From an uncultured Ezakiella sp. (GTDB taxonomy: Bacteria; Bacillota; Clostridia; Tissierellales; Peptoniphilaceae): a DNA stretch of 5,139 nucleotides. Under the pieces are notes generated by a model. That model was not told the origin of the DNA. It searched no databases and saw nothing but the letters and a program-made list of their open reading frames with translations. The stretch is taken from NCBI RefSeq assembly GCF_943913045.1, contig NZ_CALTVH010000022.1, positions 1 through 5,139 on the forward strand, given 5' to 3'. A program made the position numbers and the translations under genes. Every line of letters begins with the position of its first letter. Within the stretch, counting starts at the first letter, position 1. Shown in pieces: positions 1 through 5,139 of this stretch.

Positions 1-49
1 TTTAAACTTTTAATACAAGAAGGGAATTACTGCATTAATTTTGGGCAAT

Positions 50-73
50 AAAAAAGCTTGCAACCTCGCAAGC
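50..73 (-). terminator. Rho-independent terminator of the tracrRNA
   Basis: On the minus strand a perfect 6-bp stem, GCTTGC/GCAAGC, with loop GAGGTT is followed directly by six T (plus-strand A run 50-55). It ends the tracrRNA and also serves as its last structural hairpin. There is no matching T run on the plus strand, so it is not bidirectional. Confidence 0.92.
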
Positions 74-151
74 ATAATGCAGAACATCTGCGGCCTATAA
101 TTAAATAGGCGGTTTGAATAAATTTTTATTTGAACTCGTCATGTAATTTCA
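50..151 (-). ncRNA. tracrRNA (trans-activating CRISPR RNA)
   Basis: This RNA pairs with CRISPR repeats in the pre-crRNA, allows RNase III processing and forms the scaffold that Cas9 binds. Read on the minus strand, it begins with an anti-repeat, followed by a nexus hairpin of AAUAA, loop AAAU and UUAUU (plus-strand 130-117). Then comes a GCCUAU/AUAGGC hairpin with a 6-nt loop (110-93), a GCAGA/UCUGC hairpin with a 3-nt loop (91-79), and a GCUUGC/GCAAGC terminator followed by six U. This order (anti-repeat, nexus, 3' hairpins, terminator) is the known type II-A plan. The 5' end is inferred from the promoter: about 7 nt after the -10 box falls at 150-151, giving an RNA of about 100 nt. The gene is divergent from cas9, as in many II-A loci. 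The identification is firm; the exact 5' end is not. Confidence 0.93.
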
Positions 152-155
152 TATA
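128..155 (-). other. tracrRNA anti-repeat
   Basis: The plus-strand sequence here is a near copy of the CRISPR repeat at 5104-5139, so the minus-strand RNA pairs with it. Bases 141-155 are identical to repeat bases 5115-5129 (15 of 15) and would form the upper stem. Bases 138-140 (GTC) match the repeat GTT through two Watson-Crick pairs and one G-U wobble. The ACTC at 134-137 opposite the repeat GA gives the asymmetric bulge usual in II-A duplexes. Bases 129-133 (TTTGA) form the lower stem, with a possible G-U pair at 128. The predicted transcription start (about 150-151) means the last few upstream bases may not be in the RNA. Confidence 0.93.
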
Positions 156-164
156 TAGTATAAC
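136..164 (+). promoter_or_regulatory. Candidate cas9 promoter
   Basis: TCGTCA at 136-141 (4 of 6 to TTGACA) is 17 nt from TATAAC at 159-164 (5 of 6 to TATAAT). It would start transcription near 171 with a leader of about 40 nt before the cas9 ATG. The -10 box overlaps the tracrRNA -10 box on the other strand (157-162), and the -35 lies inside the anti-repeat. The match is much weaker than that of the tracrRNA promoter, and a TATAGT at 154-159 is an alternative -10, so this is a candidate only. Confidence 0.4.
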
Positions 165-185
165 ATTAAATTACTTATTTGTCAA
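157..185 (-). promoter_or_regulatory. tracrRNA promoter (sigma-A type, extended -10)
   Basis: On the minus strand a perfect -35 box TTGACA (plus-strand 180-185) is separated by exactly 17 nt from TATACT (162-157), which matches the -10 consensus at 5 of 6 positions. TG one base upstream of the -10 makes an extended -10 (TGTTATACT). The predicted start, about 7 nt downstream near 150-151, falls at the edge of the anti-repeat, which supports the assignment. The promoter lies entirely in the space between the anti-repeat and the cas9 ribosome binding site. Confidence 0.88.
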
Positions 186-191
186 ATTTTT

Positions 192-199
192 AAGGAGGT
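192..199 (+). promoter_or_regulatory. cas9 ribosome binding site
   Basis: AAGGAGGT is a full-strength Shine-Dalgarno sequence, 11 nt before the ATG at 211. It decides the cas9 start: no other ATG is in frame at a usable distance, and the reading frame upstream of it runs back into the tracrRNA promoter and anti-repeat. Confidence 0.93.
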
Positions 200-210
200 A
201 TTTATCAAAA

Positions 211-3200
211 ATGTTAAAAGATTACTATGTCGGGCTTGATATTGGTACTTCATCTGTTGGTTGGGCAGTAACAGATGAATCTTACAATGTTTTGAAATTT
301 AACAGAAAAAAGATGTGGGGAGTGCGTCTTTTTGATGACGCAAAAACCGCTGAAGAAAGGCGAACTTTTAGAGGCGCAAGACGTAGGCTCGACCGGAAAA
401 AAGAACGCATAAATTTATTGCAGGATTTTTTTGCTGAAGAAATTGCTAAAGTAGATCCGAATTTCTTTTTGCGCCTAGATAACAGTGACCTTTATATGGA
501 AGACAAGGATGAAAAACTAAAATCTAAATACACCTTATTTAACGATAAGGATTTTAAAGACAAAGATTATCACAAAAAATATCCTAGCATTCATCATCTT
601 ATAATGGATTTAATTGAGGATGACAAGAAGAAGGATATTAGGCTGGTTTATTTAGCCTGCCATTATTTGTTAAAAAATCGTGGCCATTTTATTTTTGAAG
701 GACAAAAATTTGATAACAATGGTTCTATTGAATATGCAATTAATAAACTTTTAGTACATGTGCATGATTATTATGATACTGATATTGAAATTAATAGCGA
801 AGACATGAAGAAGTTAATCACGACTTTATCTGATAAAACTCTTGGAAAGAATACAAAAAAGAAGGAATTAAAAAGTATTATTGGAGATACAAAATTTCTA
901 AAGGCAATATCTGCCATTATGATTGGTAGTAAACAAAATCTAGCAGATTTATTTGAAAATCCAGAAGACTTTGATGATTCTATAATAGAATCAGTGGAGT
1001 TCTCTAATGCAGATTACGATAAAAATTATAGCAAGCTTGAATTGGCCTTGGGTGATAAAATTGCCCTTGTAAATATTTTAAAAGAAATTTATGATTCATC
1101 TATACTTGAAAATCTATTAAAAGAAGCTGATAAATCAAAAGATGGCAATAAATACATTTCTAACGCCTTTGTAAAAAAATATGATAAGCATGGAGCCGAT
1201 CTCAAGGAATTTAAGCGCCTTATTAGGAAATATAATAAAGCTGCTTATACAGATATATTTAGAAGTGAAAAATCAACAGAAAACTACGTGGCTTATACTA
1301 AGTCAAGTATTTCTAATAATAAGAGGGTAAAAGCAGATAAATTTGCTGACCAAAAAGCTTTTCATGATTTTGTTAAAAAACACCTAAAAACTATAAAAGA
1401 CAAAATTAATAAAGCTAATGGTAGCAAAGCTGACCTTGAATTAATAGATGAAATGCTAAGGGATATAGAATTTAAAAATTTCATGCCAAAGATAAAATCT
1501 TCCGATAACGGAGTTATTCCTTACCAATTAAAACTTATGGAGCTTAATAAGATCCTTGAAAATCAATCCAAACACCATAAATTTTTAAATGCATCCGATG
1601 AATATGGAAGTGTTTGCGACAAGATCGCTTCGATTATGGAGTTTAGGATTCCATATTATGTTGGTCCATTAAATCCTGAGTCAAAATATGCGTGGATCAA
1701 AAAACACAAGGATAGCAAAATTAAGCCGTGGAATTTTAAAGATGTTGTTGATTTGGACTCTTCAAGGGAAGAGTTTATAGACAGACTTATTGGCAGGTGC
1801 ACATATTTAAAATATGAAAAAGTTCTGCCTAAATCATCGCTCTTATACAATGAGTTTATGGTTTTGAATGAGCTTAATAATTTAAAATTAAATGAAATGG
1901 CGATCACTGAAGAAATGAAGAAGAGCATCTTTGAAAATTTATTTAAAGAAAAGAAAAAAGTAACTTTAAAGGCCGTTTCAAACTTGCTTAAAAAAGATTT
2001 CAATATAACTGGTGAAATATTGTTGTCCGGCACAGACGGAGACTTCAAGCAAAGTTTAAATTCTTATATAGATTTTAAAAATATACTTGGAGAAAAAATT
2101 GACTCAGATGCTTGTCGAGCAAAAGTTGAAGAAATTATAAAGTTAATAGTCTTGTACGTAGACGACAAATCATACCTGCAAAAGAAAATTAAATCAGCTT
2201 ACAAGAATTATTTTACAGATAATGAAATCAAAAAAATGTCCACACTTAACTATAAAGATTGGGGCAGGCTAAGCGAAAAACTTTTGTTAAAAGTGGAAGG
2301 CGCTGACAAAGAAACTGGCGAGAGCGAATCGATCATGCATTTTATGCGCGAATACAATTACAATCTTATGGAACTCTTGAGCAATCGCTTTACCTTTGCA
2401 GAAGAAATTCAAAAGCTAAATCCAATTGACGAAAGAAAGCTGTCATATGAAATGGTTGATGAACTTTATTTATCGCCTTCAGTCAAGAGAATGCTCTGGC
2501 AAAGTCTGAGAGTTGTAGACGAAATTAGGAAGATAATTGGCAATGACCCCAAAAAAATCTTTATCGAAATGGCAAGGGGCAAAGAAGAGGTCAAGGCCAG
2601 AAAAGAATCTAGAAAAAAACAGCTATCAGATTTTTACAAGAAAGGCAAAAAAGCCTTTATAAAAGAAATTGGCGAAGAAAGATATAATTATCTCTTAAGT
2701 GAAATTGAAAGAGAAGATGCATCTAAATTTAGATGGGACAATCTCTATCTCTACTACACCCAACTTGGCAGATGCATGTATAGCCTTGAGCCAATTGATA
2801 TTTCAGAACTTTCATCTAAAAATATCTATGACCAAGACCACATTTATCCAAAGTCAAAAATCTATGATGACTCAATTGAAAACAGAGTTCTGGTTAAGAA
2901 AGATTTAAACAGCAAAAAAGGCAATTCATACCCGATCCCTGACGAGGTTTTGAATAAAAATTGCTATGCTTATTGGAAAATGCTTTATGATAAGGGACTA
3001 ATTGGGCAAAAGAAATACACTAGATTAACTCGTAGGACAGGATTTAAGGATGAGGAGCTAGTTCAATTTATTGAAAGGCAAATAGTCGAAACAAGACAAG
3101 CCACCAAAGAAACTGCTAATCTCTTAAAAACCATTTGTAAAAATTCAGAAATAGTTTATTCAAAGGCAGAAAATGCAAGCAGGTTTAGGCAGGAATTTGA

Positions 3201-4329
3201 CATTGTAAAATGCCGAACAGTAAATGACCTTCATCACATGCATGACGCCTATATAAATATAGTTGTGGGCAATGTTTACAGCACAAAATTCACAAAAGAC
3301 CCTATGAACTTTGACAAAGAAAAAGAAAAAGAAAAAGAAAAAGTCAGGACCTACAACCTGGAAAATATGTTTAAATATGACGTAAAACGTGGAGGCTATA
3401 CAGCTTGGATAGCAGACGATGAAAAAGGCACTGTTAAAAATGCTACCATTAAGAGAGTAAAAAAAGAACTTGATGGTACCAACTATAGGGTTACTAGGAT
3501 GACTTATATAAGGTCTGGAGAATTATTTGATCAGAAATTATTAAGAAAAGGAAAAGGTCAAGTCCCACAAAAAGAAAACTCTAAAAAATCAGATATAGGA
3601 AAATATGGCGGCTACAACAAGGTAAGCTCAGCCTACTTTATCTTGGTAGAAGCAGGTGGTAAAAATGGAAGAGAAAAAACCCTGGAAACTGTACCAATAA
3701 TAATATACAATAAATGCAAACACAGGGGTAGTGAAGTCCTCCACAATTACTTGAAAAATGAACTCGGCCTAGTAAATCCTAAAATACTGGTTGATAAAAT
3801 AAAAATCAACTCCTTAATTAAAGTAGACGGATTTTATTATAACATAAAGGGCAAGACAGGAGACAGCCTCTCAATAGCAGGAAGTGTACAATTAATTTTA
3901 AATAATTATGAACAAAAGCTAATTAAAAAGATGGATAAATTCTTAGAAAAAAAGAAATTAAACAAGGAAATTAAAGTTACATTTATGGATAACATAAAAG
4001 AAAAAGATTTAATAGACTTGTATCAAAAATTATCTGATAAGCTTAACAATGGAATATACTCATACAAGAGAAATAATCAGGCAAAAAATGTAATGGATTC
4101 TTTAGACAAATTTGTAGGCTTATCTATTGAAGATAAAATAGAAGTTCTAAGCCAATTAATTTTAATATTCCAAGGCGTAAACAATGGATGCAACTTAAAA
4201 TTAATCGGGTTGAGCGCAAGAACAGGAGTAGTATTTATTCCTAAAAGATTAAACTATAGTGAGTTCAAACTCATAAATCAATCCATCACTGGCCTCTTTG
4301 AAAATGAAATTGACTTATTGAAATTATGA
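211..4329 (+). CDS. cas9: CRISPR-associated endonuclease Cas9, type II-A
   Basis: Cas9 is the RNA-guided effector: with crRNA and tracrRNA it cuts both strands of DNA matching a spacer. The 1372-residue product is of usual II-A length. RuvC-I is at the N terminus (GLDIGTSSVGWAV, D10). An arginine-rich bridge helix follows at about 50-71 (EERRTFRGARRRLDRKKER), then a long REC lobe. RuvC-II is IFIEMAR (E786). The HNH domain has YDQDHIYPKS (D876, H877) plus N891 and N900, and RuvC-III has HHMHDAY (H1009, D1012). All align with the catalytic residues of S. pyogenes Cas9, so the nuclease should be active. The C terminus holds the PAM-interacting region and the family motif NQSITGLFENEIDLL. The start was chosen from the ribosome binding site and because it puts D10 in its family position. 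The stop overlaps the cas1 ATG (ATGA), indicating translational coupling. A (Glu-Lys)4 stretch at 1037-1044 is an oddity. No lesion is visible. Confidence 0.98.
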   Translation: MLKDYYVGLDIGTSSVGWAVTDESYNVLKFNRKKMWGVRLFDDAKTAEERRTFRGARRRLDRKKERINLLQDFFAEEIAKVDPNFFLRLDNSDLYMEDKDEKLKSKYTLFNDKDFKDKDYHKKYPSIHHLIMDLIEDDKKKDIRLVYLACHYLLKNRGHFIFEGQKFDNNGSIEYAINKLLVHVHDYYDTDIEINSEDMKKLITTLSDKTLGKNTKKKELKSIIGDTKFLKAISAIMIGSKQNLADLFENPEDFDDSIIESVEFSNADYDKNYSKLELALGDKIALVNILKEIYDSSILENLLKEADKSKDGNKYISNAFVKKYDKHGADLKEFKRLIRKYNKAAYTDIFRSEKSTENYVAYTKSSISNNKRVKADKFADQKAFHDFVKKHLKTIKDKINKANGSKADLELIDEMLRDIEFKNFMPKIKSSDNGVIPYQLKLMELNKILENQSKHHKFLNASDEYGSVCDKIASIMEFRIPYYVGPLNPESKYAWIKKHKDSKIKPWNFKDVVDLDSSREEFIDRLIGRCTYLKYEKVLPKSSLLYNEFMVLNELNNLKLNEMAITEEMKKSIFENLFKEKKKVTLKAVSNLLKKDFNITGEILLSGTDGDFKQSLNSYIDFKNILGEKIDSDACRAKVEEIIKLIVLYVDDKSYLQKKIKSAYKNYFTDNEIKKMSTLNYKDWGRLSEKLLLKVEGADKETGESESIMHFMREYNYNLMELLSNRFTFAEEIQKLNPIDERKLSYEMVDELYLSPSVKRMLWQSLRVVDEIRKIIGNDPKKIFIEMARGKEEVKARKESRKKQLSDFYKKGKKAFIKEIGEERYNYLLSEIEREDASKFRWDNLYLYYTQLGRCMYSLEPIDISELSSKNIYDQDHIYPKSKIYDDSIENRVLVKKDLNSKKGNSYPIPDEVLNKNCYAYWKMLYDKGLIGQKKYTRLTRRTGFKDEELVQFIERQIVETRQATKETANLLKTICKNSEIVYSKAENASRFRQEFDIVKCRTVNDLHHMHDAYINIVVGNVYSTKFTKDPMNFDKEKEKEKEKVRTYNLENMFKYDVKRGGYTAWIADDEKGTVKNATIKRVKKELDGTNYRVTRMTYIRSGELFDQKLLRKGKGQVPQKENSKKSDIGKYGGYNKVSSAYFILVEAGGKNGREKTLETVPIIIYNKCKHRGSEVLHNYLKNELGLVNPKILVDKIKINSLIKVDGFYYNIKGKTGDSLSIAGSVQLILNNYEQKLIKKMDKFLEKKKLNKEIKVTFMDNIKEKDLIDLYQKLSDKLNNGIYSYKRNNQAKNVMDSLDKFVGLSIEDKIEVLSQLILIFQGVNNGCNLKLIGLSARTGVVFIPKRLNYSEFKLINQSITGLFENEIDLLKL
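3319..3342 (+). repeat. (GAAAAA)4 hexanucleotide repeat inside cas9
   Basis: Four perfect tandem copies of GAAAAA encode (Glu-Lys)4, residues 1037-1044 of Cas9. They lie in the segment just after the RuvC-III HHMHDAY motif, where S. pyogenes Cas9 has a loop. Because the unit is six bases, replication slippage would add or remove Glu-Lys pairs without breaking the frame. Confidence 0.9.
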
Positions 4330-4802
4330 CTTGGAGAGTTGTTGTAATAGAAAATAGGGTGAAACTTGAATTAAAATTAAGCCATCTTGTTGTTAGGCAA
4401 GATGGCAACAAGATTCAAAAAAATATATTTGAAGGATATATCTCATATAATTGTTAATACAACAGAGGCCTCAATAACCTTCACGCTATTAAATGAAATT
4501 GTAAAAAACAAAATAAAATTAATTTTTTGTGATGAAAAAAGAAATCCGGCTGCAGAAGTAGCCCCATATTATTCATCCTACAACACCAGCGAAAAAATTC
4601 GCATTCAAATAAAATGGGATGAATACATTAAATGAGACGTCTGGCAATTAATTGTAAACAAAAAATAAAAAATCAAATGAACTTATTGAAATCATGCGAG
4701 AAGCCTGAATATAAAATGTTGGAAAAATATATCGACGAAGTTGAGTTTAAAGATGCAACTAACAGAGAAGGGCACGCAGCAAAAGTTTATTTTAACGCCC
4801 TA
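4326..4802 (+). pseudogene. cas1: Broken cas1 (adaptation integrase), N-terminal half only
   Basis: Cas1, with Cas2, integrates new spacers into the array. The start overlaps the cas9 stop (ATGA) and has no good ribosome binding site of its own, so it depended on coupling. The first frame reads MTWRVVVIENRVKLELKL, a typical II-A Cas1 N terminus, but runs to a stop at 4455-4457. Cas1 continues in the next frame (IYLKDISHIIVNTTEASITF, later KLIFCDEKRNPAAEVAPYY) because the A run 4417-4423 has seven A where six are needed. TGA at 4633-4635 then interrupts WDEYIK*DVWQLIVNKK. A missing A in the run 4660-4665 shifts the frame back, to KIKNQMNLLKSCEKPEYK and NREGHAAKVYFNAL. About 159 of roughly 290 residues remain. 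The first metal-binding glutamate is present (codon 4767-4769), but the C-terminal active-site histidine and acidic residue are deleted. The product cannot be a functional integrase. Confidence 0.93.
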
Positions 4803-5063
4803 GCAATTGAATTTGATTATGATAAAAATTCAATAATTGAAAAACTAATCGAATATATAAAAGTTACCGCAGACCTATTAGATAAAAAGTTATTCATAAT
4901 AATAAACCTTGATAGCTTTTTAACTGAAGAAGACTTAGTTGAACTAAGCAAATTCTTATGCTACAATGAAATTAATGTTTTAGCCCTACAAAATAAAATC
5001 ACAAGACAAGTCAAAACTTTTGAAAACTTAAGAATACTAGACCAAGACTTATGTGAAATTTAG
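4803..5063 (+). pseudogene. csn2: csn2 remnant (C-terminal part), fused to broken cas1
   Basis: Csn2 is the ring-forming DNA-end-binding protein needed for spacer acquisition in type II-A systems. About 86 residues remain of a family length near 220. IIEKLIEYIKV, LLDKKLFIIINLDSFLTEED, VELSKFL and the tail ending DQDLCEI line up in order with the S. pyogenes Csn2 C-terminal region (IFEKCFEIIQV, LTKKNLLVFVNSGAYLTKDE and onward), as recalled. The N-terminal half of Csn2, and its start, are absent. Upstream the frame runs without a break into Cas1 (YFNAL, then AIEFDYD), so the boundary near 4803 is approximate. An open frame of 143 codons, starting at the ATG at 4632 that overlaps the cas1 TGA, covers the last cas1 piece and this remnant and might be translated. 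With neither parent protein complete, no acquisition role is expected. Confidence 0.85.
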
Positions 5064-5103
5064 CCATCGTCAAGGCTACATAACTCCCAAACTTGAATTT
5101 GAG
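5064..5103 (+). promoter_or_regulatory. CRISPR leader with leader-anchoring sequence
   Basis: Only 40 bases separate the csn2 stop from the first repeat. The last seven, ATTTGAG at 5097-5103, equal the leader-anchoring sequence known to direct Cas1-Cas2 integration at the leader end of streptococcal II-A arrays, and they abut the repeat exactly. I see no convincing promoter in these 40 bases, nor a strong one in the end of csn2, so the array is probably transcribed by read-through or from a weak promoter I cannot identify. Confidence 0.75.
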
Positions 5104-5118
5104 GTTTGAGAGTTATGT
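5078..5118. repeat. Inverted repeat pairing the leader with the first CRISPR repeat
   Basis: ACATAACTCCCAAAC at 5078-5092 is the reverse complement, at 14 of 15 positions, of GTTTGAGAGTTATGT at 5104-5118, the first 15 bases of the CRISPR repeat. The arms are 11 bases apart. In the array transcript they would form a stable hairpin that hides the 5' part of the first repeat, the part that pairs with the tracrRNA. There is no T run after it, so it does not look like a terminator. Confidence 0.9.
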
Positions 5119-5139
5119 AATTTCATATAGGACTAAAAC
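5104..5139 (+). CRISPR. First repeat of a type II-A CRISPR array
   Basis: This is a single 36-base unit starting GTTTGAGAGTTATG and ending GGACTAAAAC, the length and end pattern usual for type II-A repeats. It pairs with the anti-repeat of the tracrRNA at the other end of the locus, and it directly follows the anchoring motif ATTTGAG. The window stops at its last base, so spacers and further repeats cannot be seen. Identification rests on the match to the anti-repeat and the context rather than on repetition within the window. Confidence 0.93.

Noticed and set aside
1..49. A gene or regulatory element at the left edge
   Set aside because: The stretch is short and A+T-rich, with no convincing reading frame, hairpin or promoter; it lies just beyond the tracrRNA terminator.
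130..210. A 27-residue N-terminal extension of Cas9 from a TTG at 130
   Set aside because: It lies across the anti-repeat and tracrRNA promoter, has no ribosome binding site, and would move the catalytic D10 out of its family position. The ATG at 211 follows AAGGAGGT.
1656..2048. Open frame of 130 codons on the minus strand inside cas9
   Set aside because: It is antisense to the conserved Cas9 REC-lobe coding sequence, with no recognisable domain; a chance shadow of A+T-rich coding DNA.
2699..2908. Open frame of 69 codons in another plus frame across the HNH region
   Set aside because: It overlaps conserved HNH coding sequence including the catalytic histidine, and its product has no recognisable features.
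4417..4423. Programmed ribosomal frameshift in cas1
   Set aside because: II-A cas1 genes are not known to need frameshifting, a downstream TGA and a second indel also interrupt the gene, and the C-terminal half is deleted. Slippage mutation or sequence error is simpler.
4387..4635. A separate small gene of 82 codons after cas9
   Set aside because: From about its tenth residue it is plain Cas1 sequence continuing the frame begun at 4326, so it is a frameshifted piece of cas1. Its TTG start has no ribosome binding site.
4633..4635. TGA read as an amino acid through an alternative genetic code
   Set aside because: The 1372-codon cas9 has no in-frame TGA and itself ends with TGA in the usual ATGA overlap, so there is no support for recoding.
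5078..5118. A Rho-independent terminator before the array
   Set aside because: The stem is strong, but no T run follows and the right arm is the CRISPR repeat itself.

Overview
The window is the cas operon and array start of a type II-A CRISPR-Cas locus from a strongly A+T-rich Gram-positive. The 1372-residue Cas9 resembles, from memory, the Cas9 proteins of anaerobic cocci of the Peptoniphilaceae (Peptoniphilus, Anaerococcus, Finegoldia and relatives). No search was run, so the family placement is an informed guess.

Layout from left to right. Positions 1-49 hold nothing I can recognise. Positions 50 to about 151, minus strand, are a tracrRNA gene. It has a Rho-independent terminator (50-73), two further hairpins, an A/U nexus hairpin and an anti-repeat (128-155) that matches the CRISPR repeat at the right end of the window. 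It is driven by a near-consensus extended -10 promoter (157-185) lying in the cas9 upstream region. cas9 (211-4329, plus strand) follows a strong ribosome binding site and keeps every recognisable RuvC and HNH catalytic residue. Its stop codon overlaps the start of cas1 in an ATGA.

The adaptation genes are wrecked. cas1 starts normally but carries a +1 indel in an A7 run, an in-frame TGA, and a -1 indel in an A6 run. Near 4800 it is joined, in frame, to the C-terminal part of csn2. The C-terminal half of Cas1, all of cas2 and the N-terminal half of Csn2 are missing, which is most simply explained by one deletion of roughly 1 kb. A leader of only 40 bases follows. It ends in the leader-anchoring sequence ATTTGAG and contains an inverted partial copy of the repeat. 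The first 36-base CRISPR repeat fills the last bases of the window (5104-5139); any spacers lie beyond it.

Read together, tracrRNA, Cas9 and the array should still be able to process crRNAs and cut DNA, but the locus cannot acquire spacers with its own proteins. It looks like a fixed-memory, interference-only II-A system, or one in which Cas9 is kept for another role. The intact 4.1-kb cas9 beside a 0.74-kb stretch with four inactivating lesions is the main point of interest.
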